NCBI GenBank assembly: GCA_015501075.1
Contig: JADNYJ010000240.1
Location: 1-52,891, forward strand
DNA: 52,891 nt
Direction of reading: 5' to 3'
Source: Gymnopilus junonius
Lineage: Eukaryota; Basidiomycota; Agaricomycetes; Agaricales; Galerinaceae
The notes below the pieces were generated by a model, which was not told where the DNA came from, ran no database searches, and worked only from the letters and a program-made list of their open reading frames with translations. Of the stretch, positions 12,449-24,433 are shown piece by piece. The position numbers were made by a program, and so were the translations under genes. Positions within the stretch are counted from its first letter, which is position 1, and every line of letters starts with the position of its first letter.

Positions 12449-12889
12449 CAGTGAGTGTTTAATTTCTTCACATATGCCTTAAGTATTTAAAGCATCTCGA
12501 AGTCTTTAAATTTGTGCAAGAGCCTCCCCCTCGTCTATTCTTTAAAGAAGTATGTGATTATTTAATTACTTATGCTGTGCTGTCCCCGTGGGTGAACTCA
12601 CAGGGTGTTGAAAGAGTCTCTTTAATTACAGGTCCTTCTTTAAATCTTTTACAATATTTAAAGACCATGGTGGTTATTACAAGCTCTGTACGAATAGCTG
12701 TAGTCTTTAAAGTCCCACTTCCTTGAATGACACTCTTTAATGAAGGTTCATTTTTTAAATCTTTTACAATATTTAAAGACCATGGTGGTTATTACAAGCT
12801 CTGTACGAATAGCTAGGGTAGTATTTAAATAGTCATGTATTTAAAGCGGAAAAGCTTAGGGAGGGTCGAATATTTAATGAAAGTTGGTA
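12433..12889. repeat. Subterminal TTTAAA array and internal duplication of the right KDZ end
   Basis: Eleven TTTAAA hexamers occur in about 450 bp, far above the chance expectation of about 0.1. A unit of about 60 bp (containing TTTAAAGACCATGGTGG) is present twice, at about 12640-12700 and 12755-12815, so the right arm carries a duplicated block that the left arm has only once. Such clustered short motifs near transposon ends usually act as transposase-binding sites; that role is inferred. Confidence 0.75.
12703..12889 (-). repeat. Right terminal inverted repeat of the KDZ element
   Basis: Reverse complement of 749-935 with very few differences. The outermost bases are GAAAGTTGGTA, ending at 12889. 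The flank TGGATTTTT then leads into AACACGC (12899-12905), the candidate target duplication shared with the left side. Confidence 0.88.
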
Positions 12890-12905
12890 TGGATTTTTAA
12901 CACGC

Positions 12906-13900
12906 TGTTGGCCTTCTATCTCCTATAACATTCGCTTTGTGTCATCAATGCGAAGGACGGCGCTTCGGCATCGGGGTTGGATACAGAAGGTGGTATAGGA
13001 TTACTGTGTAATTCTTCTGATGGATGGGGCATTTACCTCTCCTGCGAGCCAAGAAAGCCATATTGATCATGACAAGATTGGATAGCTCCCATTTATACGT
13101 CTAATATGATTACTTTGACCTGATAAACTGGTGAAATGTTCCCTGCCTCCACTGACTCATGCCATCATGAGCTTCAAATTGAGTTCTGTACTCTATGTAT
13201 GTTATGCATATGCTTCCCTTCCAGCTGTTATTCTATATTTTATTCTAATATGAATATTATTTCAAAAACAGCTCTCTCGTATCTGAGGCAAACAGATTCG
13301 ATAGTGGAGAGATGGAGAGGAAGGGAGTGAAGTTGATGGGTACCTTTATACTTCAGGCCTGCATTATGCCGCCAGGAGGATGTAACCTGTGTATTCATAC
13401 CATCCCCGAGTGGGTATAATGGTTCTAAATTTATGACTGGCAAAAATAGAACGATGAGCGCGGCTGACCACCTATCTAAGCGCCAAGGTGGCAAGGCCCC
13501 ACGGCTGTCCGTTTTTAAAGCCCACGAACATCCCGAGGACCTGGACCACGGTCGACATTCCCAAGCTAGAGAGAAATAAAGCCTTCTACAAGCATCAGAC
13601 ACTCCACAGATCATCGATCATGTGTGATATCTTAAATAGCAAAGTTAACACAAGAACTGCAGCCGGCGCCAGTGAGACACCGATGAGAGAATATAAATTT
13701 AAACGCGCCAGTTCATCTCTGTTTTGTTTTACGTCTAGTAGTTGCACAAGAAAGGTTCTGTGAGGGCGGTGACAAGAAGTCCAAATTATTCAAGGAGGCA
13801 ATGATTTTAGACTCTAGAGTAAATGCAAAGGAAAAAATGTAGCACTAAACAATACACATGGACGGCTGAACTGAAAGAACAAATCTGGAGCTCAGAAATG
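12906..13900. other. Intergenic flank, no gene seen
   Basis: AT-rich DNA with chance open frames on both strands (for example 13240-13614 minus and 13488-13763 plus). None has recognisable domains. There is no RNA gene that I can fold by eye. It separates the KDZ element from the 3' end of the GTPase pseudogene. Confidence 0.4.
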
Positions 13901-13921
13901 GAGTATGTATGTTGATCGAAA

Positions 13922-15353
13922 TTACTTGTTAAGTCCCTTGGCTAGATCCATCATGCGTCCAGTGAAAAGAAGACGAGGTGCAAGAATGGCGCGGGGAAGG
14001 GCGGGAAGCTCGTTGAGTGTGTCCTTCACTTTCTGGTAGTTCGACTTGTTATGTTCCGCATCTAATGCACGTTCGGCCGCCTCGCGTTTTCGCCTTTCAT
14101 CTGTGAGCATCTTCATGGCATCTGGCTTGCTTCCTTCACCGAGTTTATCTGCCATCTCCTTCAGCTGTGCGCTATGAGCCTGCGATTGAGAAGTTAGCTC
14201 GTCATTCCATTTGCGTTCTTGCTCCTGACGCCAGTTCTCATGTTTCTCCTTCTCTTCTTCAGCTTCTTTCTCCAGGCGCTCTCGATGGGTCTTCTCATCT
14301 TCGAGACCTTGCTTGAGTTCGGCTCTCTCATCCTCCCAGCGTTGCAGTTGCTGCTTGAGGCCGTCGCGCTCCTTCTCCAACTCTTTCCTGACTGCCTCGT
14401 TGCCCTCCTTCACTGCGTTCAGCTCTGCTTGGAGATTCGACACTTCCGCCTTGTGATTGGATATGAGAGCCTCGACCTCCTCGCGGCGTACGAGCCGGCC
14501 GCAGTGTCCTCCAAGGCTTTGCCCTCTTCACGTATTTCCTGTACAATCTTGACAGTCGTGGATGGCATAGGGATAATCTGTTGCAGAACATCGTACGCGC
14601 TGCTGGGGGAGGTGCGATCATGTCGCATAAACGTGGCTCCACCAGCTACAAGATCTTTGAAGAAATTGGACTGGAGTTGGCTTTCTCGCTTCACGCCTTC
14701 TTCTTCGTCGACACGATCCCAGAATGTAGTGAGAACAACGACGTTCTTGTAGTTGTTTGTGCCGCAAAGATTTCGGAACATCTTCAGGTTGCGACCAGAC
14801 TGGCCCCCAAACCGCGGGTCAGAGATGCGTTGGACGAATATGAGGCCGTTAAGCTTTTTCTGCGCATCATACCTAGCGTTTGCAAGTGCATTGTCATTAC
14901 ACAAGATAATGGATGGTAATCACATGGACGAACTCACTGGTTGAGAAGGAAATCAGTGATTTTCTTCAGAATGTCGGTATCGGTGACACCTGAACGCGAA
15001 TCATCGAAACCGGGCGTGTCAACGATTGTGACATTGCACTCGCTAGAGGCATCGACAAAGTTGATAATTTGGATTTCACTCGTCTCCGACTCAAGGTCAT
15101 CTCCAATCTTGACAGTATCGTTCCCGGAAAGGAGTTGAATAAACTGAAAAAAGGTGTACTAACATTAACGCTTGGCAGAGGTCGAGGTGCGTTGGACTCA
15201 CCGATATTTTCCTGTTCCGGTGCTGCCCATGACACTGTTTAAAGCAGCTGAGAATGATAGGAAAGAGATAGAAAATCGAGTCACTCACGCTATGACAACA
15301 TCTTCTTGCTGTCCCAATGTTGAAACCTGGGATTCTGAATCCTCATAAGTCAT
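13922..15353 (-). pseudogene. AIG1-like GTPase with C-terminal coiled coil, frameshifted
   Basis: From the ATG at 15353 a short leader runs to an intron (about 15248-15292) and then the P-loop GSTGTGK. The next codon is Tyr, not Ser or Thr. Compared with the paralogue at 28 kb, one base is missing just before the following splice donor, so the downstream exon (FIQLLSGNDTVKIG, VDTPGFDDS, then after an intron ISDPRFGG and VVLTTFWDRV) is out of frame. A second one-base loss near 14493 separates LEDTAAGS from the coiled-coil part. The coiled coil (14443-13950) is rich in Glu, Lys and Arg heptads, and the protein ends ARLLFTGRMMDLAKGLNK-like before TAA at 13922. The family binds GTP and may act at membranes; the role here is unknown. 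It lacks the lipoxygenase domain of its paralogue. Confidence 0.75.
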
Positions 15354-16085
15354 AGCGGCAGTAAAAGTTTCTGTGGCATCTCTTCTGCGAGCTAATGGAT
15401 TTTATAGTCCAAAGGCGCCTATTTTGGTAGTTTAAACTGGTTCACTATTGCACAGCCCAACCAACTGATCGATGAACTGCCTCAGAACTCTTCATGTCGG
15501 AACTTGAATGGTGTAGCAGTCAGTGTCGCTAAAGTCGTCCTGAGTCCAATCTATGTTCTATCTGGATTCTGTTCTCACCTAATGTCATACATGTCCTCGT
15601 GAGTCGCGCTGCACTCAGATGATGTCTGCTCTGAATAGATGTTATCTATCTCCTCCTTGAAGTTGACACAATCTTCTAAGTTTGACGGAGGAAAATTTCT
15701 CCGCCCTTCCAAATATTGCACATTGGTTCATGTGTCCCAAAATTCTTGAACCCTATTTCATGCCATTCTACTACCCTCGGAATAAAATTTCGGCGGAACT
15801 GCCCTTATTGCCAGCGTTGGATCTAAGTTTCGTTATAACCTGTCATTTGGGTGCGCAGTTAGCTTACTATTGGGAGGCATCATATCATAAGTCCCAGATA
15901 CGCATACTTTCAGCAGGAAAGATACATCATGCGAAACTTGTCCAAGGGCCCGATAACGAACAATCGGTTGGAGTCAGTGCGTGGTATTTTCGAGCGGCCA
16001 ATGCTTTCCTGAGCGCTTGAGAGTTGACAATGGCGTTCGAAATGTTTGTCGGTGTTTGCCTGAGAAAAAAGCACGACTGCACTAC
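15354..16085. other. Left half of a probable shared promoter region
   Basis: This stretch lies upstream of the minus-strand GTPase and ends at the gypsy insertion site (ACTAC, 16081-16085). A plus-strand frame at 15682-16020 shows no domain. Without the retrotransposon, about 0.9 kb would separate the GTPase start here from the 28-kb gene. No TATA element stands out. Confidence 0.4.
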
Positions 16086-16483
16086 TGTGGCAAATACGTG
16101 ACCATCAAATCAAATCCCTTATCTTATCTTCATGAACGCGTGTCTCTTTTATTGTAGTTTATATAAATGACTTGTTTCTTTGTCGTCTCCGTATTAAATA
16201 ACTCATAACAAATCATTTCTTAGTTACCTGACTTGTATTAACTAGTTTACTGATTCTTACTTGACTCAAAGTTCTAGTCATAGTAGGTACCGAGAAACAT
16301 ATAAATACTGGCTTGTATGTACTACCCAACCCCCAGTGAATACAGTATGCATTAAGCTGTCTTAAAATATGTGACGTCAAGTAACGATCTGTGATGGGAG
16401 TCGGTGGGTCGAACGAGGCAGCACACGGTGAGAGGTAAGTTTGACCCGCCGACTCCCATCACAGATCGTTACTCGACATCACA
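16086..16483 (+). repeat. 5' LTR of the gypsy element (398 bp)
   Basis: It aligns with the 3' LTR over about 240 bp at its start and about 43 bp at its end. Between these it contains extra sequence (about 16306-16440) absent from the 3' copy, including an inverted copy of the LTR end. A TATAAATA-type sequence (about 16300) could serve the element's promoter. Confidence 0.9.
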
Positions 16484-16497
16484 TATTTTAAGACAAG
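16361..16497. repeat. Inverted repeat across the 5' LTR/internal junction
   Basis: The arm at about 16361-16416 is the reverse complement, with few mismatches, of about 16442-16496. It begins GTCTTAAAATATGTGACG and its partner ends CACATATTTTAAGAC. The repeat crosses the LTR end at 16483 and extends about 12 bp into internal DNA. It could form a long hairpin. It is absent from the 3' LTR, so it arose in this copy or in its template. Confidence 0.8.
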
Positions 16498-16640
16498 CTC
16501 CAACTAAATCGAATTGACTTCGCTTTCGATAAAGGGACACGACCGGCCTGATCAACTGACGCTACCTTCCAATGGCGACTATTTCCCGACACCTGAACCC
16601 TTATTACCTTTGAAATTTTAATTTGTCTATTTTCGTACAT

Positions 16641-19600
16641 ATGTCTTCTCTTACTCAAGAAACACAACTCTGTTCCAGAAGAGTTATTATGATAGGGGTC
16701 ACTCCCCAGAAATCAAGTGCAAAGGCACCGATTTCAGAATCAGGTGATATGTTGGAAACTCCGACTCCATCTCAAATAGATAAACGTAGCTACAAGGATG
16801 CATTGCAGTCTCCCACTAGGGATGAGGCATCATCCAATGAACCTAATGAGGATAGGAATGAATCAGAAAGCATTCATGAAGAAACTCCTGAGGTAGATGA
16901 AACCCGGGACTTTGATAAGTGGGTTGAAAATAACCCTAATAAACCATGGATGGAAGTACGCCACAAAAAGTGCAAGGATAAAGCTCAGAAATCAGCTGAG
17001 AATAATGATCCCATTCAGGAAGCCGAGAGATTGCTTACCCTGGATCAACAGGAATGAATTACATGACAGAATGCTAAAGTCGTGGTCTGCAGAACCCGCT
17101 CGTTGGACTCGCTAGGCAAGGGAACATCTAATTTAAAAGTCAAAGGTAAAGGACGAGCAGATAATAATTGGACTAACCGTTTTATCCAATTGGGAGATGA
17201 AGATTTTAATATTGAGGCTCAGAAAGCTGCCTTGTTACAGCTTGAAAACCAAGCTAGAGCTAAGAAAGAAGAAATTGCTAAGGCCATTAAAGCCAAAGCA
17301 AATGCTCCTACCCGCGCTGTCAGTACAGCTGAGCCCATTGACAAGACACCTACCCCAGATCAATCAGTTCCACCCAGGTCTCGGGTTGTCAATGCTAATA
17401 ATATCATCAATAGACCTGCTGCGAGTCACCCATTAAATCAGGTAGCTCCTAATAGTTATTTGGGACACACCTTAAATAATATTGGAAACATGGGAACTCG
17501 CAAAGGAGACCCTAGTGATGATTCGTCCAGCTCTAGTAGCTCAGATAGTGATAGTAGTGGTGCGGGATGAAGTGTTCCAGGATGGAAATCTCGATCACTG
17601 AGGAGATCGAAGTTGCATGGAACTAAGAATAAGTGCTCAAAGTCTAAAAAATTGGGACTTAAGCCGATCGCACCTAAGGAGTATGATGGCACTCCAGACT
17701 CCCATACCTTCAATAGATTTGTAACTGAAGGTACTGCATATGTAATGGATGGACGCATTCGACAAGATCGACATGTATTTGTCCTGTCCTATTATCTTAC
17801 TGGCATAGCTTATGATTTTTACACTCAGAAAGTGTCCATGAATTTTACTGAGTGGAATCTAAAGGAATTCTTTGAGCAATTATTTGACTATTGCTTTCCA
17901 GTTAATTATAAAGTGGAACAGTGAGCTAAACTTAGATGCTGTTTCCAGAATGATTGACGAGTATCAGCTTATGTACATGAGCTCAAAGAGCTTTATAATA
18001 TGATTGGTACTACTGATGAGCAAGAAAAAGTTATTAAACTCTGGGATGGACTCAGAGCAACGATTAGACAAGGATTATATCGAGATGGATATAATCAAGA
18101 TGTCTCCTCATGGGAACAAGTTGTGCAACATGCTGAGATCCTTGAGATCTCGGAAAATATTGCTAATAATGACTGCCGAAGTAAGAATACTTCTGGTCTA
18201 ACATTATCTGGCAATGGCAACTCGAAGGGAAAAGGGCGAGAACACCAGTCTGAGAGGTCAGGTGCTCGACCTACCCATCGAGATAAGTCCGAAATGTCAT
18301 CGCATTTCCAGAGTAAATCAAGATTTGGATCTCATAGACCCAGTGGAAGCGCTCAGCCTTATGCTAATAATAATACTAACCACTTGGCAAATGGTTCGTG
18401 CTTGGGGTCATCTAGTTTTAAGAGTAATGCAGATCATGGTAAAACTCCTCAACTGAGTGATAAAGAACGATCTGAATTATTAGCAGCAGGCAAATGCTTT
18501 AATTGTAAAGAAACCGGACATATGTCCAGGAATTGTCCTAAGAAAAGCAATGTTAGGTCAAATTCCAATAAACCTCCAGGTGTCTCAAACTTCAGCATTG
18601 AAGTAAATCCCGAAGACCAATCTAATGACGAGGTAGAAATATTGGATAACCTTGAGTCAAGTATGATTGAGTTTATTCCAAGTCAAATGCCTCATGGCGC
18701 TTATTCTATAATTGCACCGCCGCCATACACCGAGTATAGGCCAGATTTACCATGGCATTAGTGTCTTGGTGATGCACTAGCACTATATGGACAATGGATA
18801 CTGGACAAACACCAGCCATATCCAGGAGATAGTGATTTTGTTACACACCAAACTGTGCTTAATAGATTCTACATATTATGAGGACCCGCCCAGATGTACT
18901 ATATTTATGATCTGTATCAGCTTCTTATGACAGATATTCATATCAACACATTAACCGATCAGAGATTTTCACTCTGCAACTGGTATTGTAATCAGTTAGC
19001 AAGCCATTTCCAGTATTCCAAAGATTATACTAATATCTGTGTAATGGGAGAACCTTACATCTTTAATGCAGAGATTGTCCTCTGAAGCGGCATCAGGGAA
19101 TTATACCCCTCATATTTGCCGACTACCTGTGATGTTTGATGTAGTCTCATGTAGTAAAATTTCCTACCATATCCATGACCATGATTTTCCTGATCAACCT
19201 CTAATCATTGCTAAAACAAAGCTAACTAATCCTTTCTTCAACCTCGGATGGTGGTACTACATTCACAGGTATCGGTCTAGAACTTGGGCTGAGCCCCACA
19301 TCCCACCGGCTGCTCTGACTCCACCTTCCGAACCAGAAGAAACTTTGGATCAACTTCAGAATTCCAAAGCTCGGGATGGCGGTGAACAAGGCGATTCCAG
19401 TGTCTGCACCGAGTATACTACCAACATCATTCTTACTGATAGTGATGGACATCCTGGGCACACCCCTCTTCAAAATGAGCAGCAGGATGGATCCTCGGAG
19501 ATCTTGTCATATGTCATGGGCAAAAATAGCCCGCTTGACATGCTTGATCATGATCGAATATGTAGTGGTGATAAATTTAGCACCCATGATCTAGAAGCAC

Positions 19601-22600
19601 CAGATCCGAGTTCAGCACCTATGTCTGCTGAAGAATTGGAATGGGAATGAGGCTGTAATGGTCAAACTATTCATGCTGAAAGGTTATTACCTGACTTGTT
19701 AGCCTCCAAGGCTGAACAATTATTAGAATTAGGTGCACCCTATCCCACTGATACACAATTGGGGCAAACGGTCGGAAATTGGTTCACTGTTAAGTGTGTG
19801 AACTCCGAACTGTACTCAGTTTGGGACCGTAAATTAAAAGTTACTACCTATTTTGAAGCTCAGAAGCTTTGTAAAGATGATTTCTGTATTGCTCACGAAT
19901 ATGGTAGATGATGTGCCGAAGCAGCAAGAATGGAACTTGATCCATCATGGGAGTTTATGGACCACTCTCCCATGGGTCGAGCAATTGAGGAAGGAATTGA
20001 ACATGCTCTTCAGCAGTTTAGACCATTTATAAATGATGATCCTTACTCTGAGAGAGAATTAACAACCTTTTCAGTTAAAATTAACTGGGATAAAACCGAT
20101 GAATTTCTTATAAAAAATAATAGAACTGGTTGGCTGACTATTATTTGGAGACCTGAAATTGAAAGTGCAGGTTTTGACATTGGAAACTGGTATCAGAATG
20201 AAAGGTTTCATTTGGAATGAGGAGAATACAATGATCTCTCTCCAGAAGAGCTGAAACTCATTTGGGATCCACCAGATGATGACAATGAATTAATAGGAGA
20301 AGAACGAGAAGAGATGCTTGAGAAACTTCGGCATCCTTTAGAAGTACTCCACCAACATGGACTTCTTGAAAAGGAAGAAGAAGTCATCATTGAGAATGTA
20401 CTTCATCTCCATGGAATTCAAATTCTGTGAGGAACTTACCCAACAGTTCAACGGAATGCTGCTCAAGTAAAAAACTCAAAGCAAGCCATTCCAAAGCCGG
20501 TTGTCATTACTGTAAAAATTAATGGACATCCAGCTCGAGCTCTGCTCGACTCTGGTTCATTAGGAGATTTTATGTCTTCCAATCTAGCAGACCAACTTAA
20601 GGTTGATAAAATTAAATTTGAGGCTCCATTAGGACTTCAACTTGCAGTCCAAGGATCTCAGTCCAAGATAAATTCTGGAACTAAAGCCCGATTCCAGTAT
20701 GAAAAAATTTGATGAAAATCGGTACTTTGATATTATTAACATGTCTACCTATGATATTATTCTAGGTACACCTTGGTTTTACCAACATCGAGCATGTGCT
20801 GGATTAAATCCTGCTCGAGTTGTTATTGGATGTGATGAATCACAACCCATTCAAGGTTCAGGAGTAACTACTCTCTCCTCTCGGGCTGCTGAAATAACTA
20901 CACTAAATATTGAAGGGGCCCAAGAACTTCTAATGGAGTATGCCTCGCCACTCTGTAAAACAGCTAATGAGACAGAATTGCCTCCATTCAGGGCGATTAA
21001 TCATTCTATCCCTCTCATTGATGAAGAAAGAATTTACCCCTGGCACCCATCATGCTGTCCAGAAGCATTGCGAAGCCAATGGGTCGAAAAGCAAGAAGCT
21101 TACCTCTGACCTGGATGCTGGAAAATTACCAGTTCTCGAAACACTGTTCCTATGCTTTTGATTCTGAAGCCACGTGCCACGGGAGAAGCGCCCACCCTTC
21201 AGACAGTAATAGATCTTCGGGCACATAATGATAATACTTATAAATTGACATCACCACTCCCAGATCCCGAGGGAATATTGCGGAGGGCAGCTAGTCATAA
21301 ATATCGATCTTCTATGGATGGCAAAGATGCATATGAACAAATTAGAATCATTCCAGAACATGTAGAGCAAACTGCTGTCACTACACCTGATGGAAATATG
21401 ATCAGTCAAGTAATTCAGATTGGTGACTGTAATGCACCAGCCACCTATCAAGCTTTAATGAACCATATCTTTTCACCTTACATTGGAAAATTTATGGATA
21501 TTTATTTAGATGACATTGTCATCTATTCAGACTCACTTGAGGAGCATATACAGCACGTCAAAACCATTATTGACGTTCTTACCGAGGAAAAACTATACCT
21601 CAGTAAAAATAAACTTCATTTTCTCAAGCCAGTCCTTAAAATTCTCGGATGCTTGGTTACTGATAATGGAATTAGAATGGACCCAGATAAGGTTCGATTC
21701 TGTCCTTAACTGGAAAACTCCGACTAATAGAGATCTGCTCCACAGATTTCTAGGGTCGGTTGGATATCTCGCGGATGATATCCCAAATGTCCGCATCCCC
21801 ATGGGTGTTCTACATGGATTGACAGGTGATACAGTGTCTTTCCGTTGGGGATACACTGAGCAACGTGCATTTGAAAATGTTAAGCACCTTGTTCAAGGGG
21901 CACGTGACCATCATCGGGTACCTTTGAATTATTCAAAAGATGCACCCCAGATCTGGATGGTCACTGACAGATGTTCTATGGTATAGCTGGCTTAATTAGT
22001 CAAGGACCAGAGTGGAAGACCACATGGATAGCTGCATTTTATTCAGCTAAATTAAATTCTGCCCAGCAGAACTACCCAGTACATGAAATTGAAATGCTTG
22101 CTGGGGTAGAAACTATGCTAAGGCACCGTGATATTTTACAGGGTGCTAATTTTAAATGGATAACTGACCATAAGGGTTTAATTCATTTATTAAAGCAGAA
22201 AAACCTGTCAGGTCGACAGGCTCGGTGGATTGAGAAAATAAGTGAATTTACATTTGAAGTTATCTATGTACCTGGCTTGGATAATGTAGTTGCCGATGCC
22301 TTATCACGGCTCTATTCTAATGATAGCCCGGGTACAGTACATGCTCTGAGCGAATATACGTACTTTGACATCGTCAATGATGACGTCAACATTGTCGAAG
22401 ATTTTATTATGCCGTTGTTAGCGGGCATTGAAGCTAAAGTAGCAGTTCAAAGAAAGCTGTGGCAGAAGCCTTTACCAGCTGAAACTGGTTGAGCTGAAAC
22501 TTCTAAGGAATTTGCAGCCCGAGTAAAAGAGCATTTCGTTCTTAACGGCCCTGTAGAATGAAAGGAGGGCAGGAAGGTACCACCAAAACCTAAATCTCAC

Positions 22601-24295
22601 AAAACAGGCAAGAAAGCGGGATCCAAAAATAAATCTGATCTGGAGCCACAGGAGCTCAAGACTGATAATGTGCATCACGAGGATCACGAGCCCATTCAAG
22701 ACATTAGAACTGAGCTTGCAGCTCAGGACACCTCACTCTTATCAGTAGTGTCACAATCTGAATCAGGAATAGACCTGGAAAAAGAACTCAAATTCAAATA
22801 CTCAACTGATCTATTTTATAAGAAAATTATGGATCAACCAAGTTCATTTGCAAATTTTGCAGTGGAAAACGGACTTATTTACCTTCGTTCAAATGGCAGA
22901 AAAATGCTCTGTATCCCTAATATTATTATTGATGGACACAGTGCTCGAGAAATATTGATTTCTGAAGCACACTCGCTTTTGGCACATCTAGGAACTACTA
23001 AAACTCTTACTTATCTAAGAGATCATGTGTGGTGGAAAACAATTGCAGCTGACACAGAAGTATTCTGCTCTTCATGCATAACTTGTAAGTGGAGCAAACC
23101 CTCAAACCAGAAACCTTATGGGTTATTGAACCTGTTACCAGTGCCTGGGACTCCCTGGGAGTCAATTGGCATAGATTTTGTGGGACCCTTACCTGAATCC
23201 AAAAATAGGGATGGGACTTTTGACTCGATCACCATCATTATTTGTCTGATGACCGCTATGGTACACCTAGTACCTAGCAGAATTAATTATACTTCTCGTC
23301 AAGTTGCTGAACTGATGTTCGAGCATGTCTATAAATTACATGGACTACCGACGAATATTATTAGTGATAGAGACGTACTCTTTATGAGTACATTTTGGAC
23401 TCACCTTAATCAATTGATTGGCACCTGACTTAAAATGTCAAGTGCTTATCATCCGGAGACCGATGGACCAACGGAATGAGCGAACCGAACAATTATGCAG
23501 ATGTTGCATCAGTGTGTAAATGAGAAGCAGACCGATTGGGTTAGCAAATTACCTAGTATAGAATTTGCAATCAACTCTGCCCGATCCGAAAGTATGGGAT
23601 ATGCACCATTCTTCTTGAATACAGGATGGATGCCCCGCTCAATGATTTGGAATTCTGCAAGTAAAGAAGAATATCCATCTGTTAGAAACTTTGCTTTGCA
23701 ATGAAAGCTTGCCCTAATTTCTGCACATGACAGTATATTAGCGGCTCGAGTTAAGCAAATGCGAGAAGCAAATAAGAAAAGGCAATTAGCCCCTTTTTCC
23801 GAAGGAGATCTCATTTATATCTCCACAAAGAATATATCATTCCCTAAGGGACTTGCTCGCAAATTGGTCCCCAAATTTATTGGACCATATAGGATAGTTC
23901 AAGATTTCAAAAACCAGTCCTTTTGGATTGAAATTCCAAGTTACCTCAAACAGAGAGGCATTCATAATGTCTTTCATGCTTCCTTACTTAGGATTCATAT
24001 TCCTAATGATGATTGCCTATTTCCTGGGTGAAGTTTTGATGAATATAGCCTCGAAAATTCCTCCCCTGAGTCCGAATGGGCCGTTGAAAAAATCCTATCG
24101 CATGCAGGATCAAAAATTGACTCAGTTTTCGAAATCAAATGGAAAGCTGGAGACGTCACCTGGCTTCCTTACTCCCAAATTGAACACCTCAATGTTACAA
24201 ATGAATATCTCGACCTGCTTGGCATCGAGTCAATTAATAACCTACCTCCCGGAACTGGAAGACCACCCTCAAATGACCCCCAAACTTTTGTTTAA
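16641..24295 (+). pseudogene. Decayed gag-pol of the gypsy element
   Basis: The frame opens at ATG 16641 and reaches TAA at 24293. Gag includes a CCHC zinc knuckle (CFNCKETGHMSRNC, about 18495-18536). The protease has LLDSGSLGDF (about 20542-20571). Reverse transcriptase carries YLDDIVIYS (about 21502-21528), and RNase H follows to about 22320 (ending NVVADALSRLY). Integrase has an HHCC finger (about 22966-23090), then GIDFVGPLP, ISDRDVLF and the TDGPTE block (Asp, Asp, Glu). A chromodomain (WAVEKILSHAGS to LDLLGIES) ends the protein. I count 18 in-frame TGA codons (17055, 17064, 17568, 17922, 17955, 18879, 19083, 19648, 19909, 20218, 20428, 21107, 22490, 22559, 23426, 23477, 23702, 24029) and one TAG (18759). 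Single-base frameshifts lie near 19080, 20705, 21695 and 21985. It is non-functional as written. Confidence 0.93.
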
Positions 24296-24433
24296 CCATT
24301 TTCAGAACTTCCCCTTATTTTTTAGTATAAGTACTACTTCAGTTTCTCCACTTCCTCCCCAGAGTTCGCATTTTCTGAGCTCTCCATCATATTCACAATA
24401 CTTCTCTCTATTCAAATCATCCTCCTCTTCATT

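Larger units (their letters stand above)
740..12898. mobile_element. Large KDZ-type DNA transposon (12.2 kb) with cargo
   Basis: A 187-bp sequence at 749-935 recurs in inverted orientation at 12703-12889, with outer end TACCAACTTTCATT. Between the arms lie a KDZ transposase (minus strand, left) and an uncharacterised gene (plus strand, right) that ends about 250 bp before the right arm. A direct repeat AACACGC occurs at 733-739 and 12899-12905, each exactly 9 bp outside the clearly matching repeat. The inner parts of those 9 bp are also similar, so the real ends are probably 740 and 12898. Extending the duplication to 8 bp gives one mismatch. Zisupton-like KDZ elements are known to make 8-bp duplications, which fits. 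Two hAT-like elements have inserted later (6348-7275 and 11462-12034). Whether the element is still mobile cannot be seen. Confidence 0.8.

Noticed and set aside
15682..16020. A 112-codon plus-strand gene
   Set aside because: No domain, no intron pattern, and unusual composition; probably a chance frame in the promoter region.
16641..24295. TGA might be read as an amino acid (alternative code or readthrough) in the gypsy element
   Set aside because: Host genes here use TGA as a normal terminator (for example 31374 and 48350), the element also has frameshifts, and LTR differences show CpG decay. Deamination explains the pattern without recoding.
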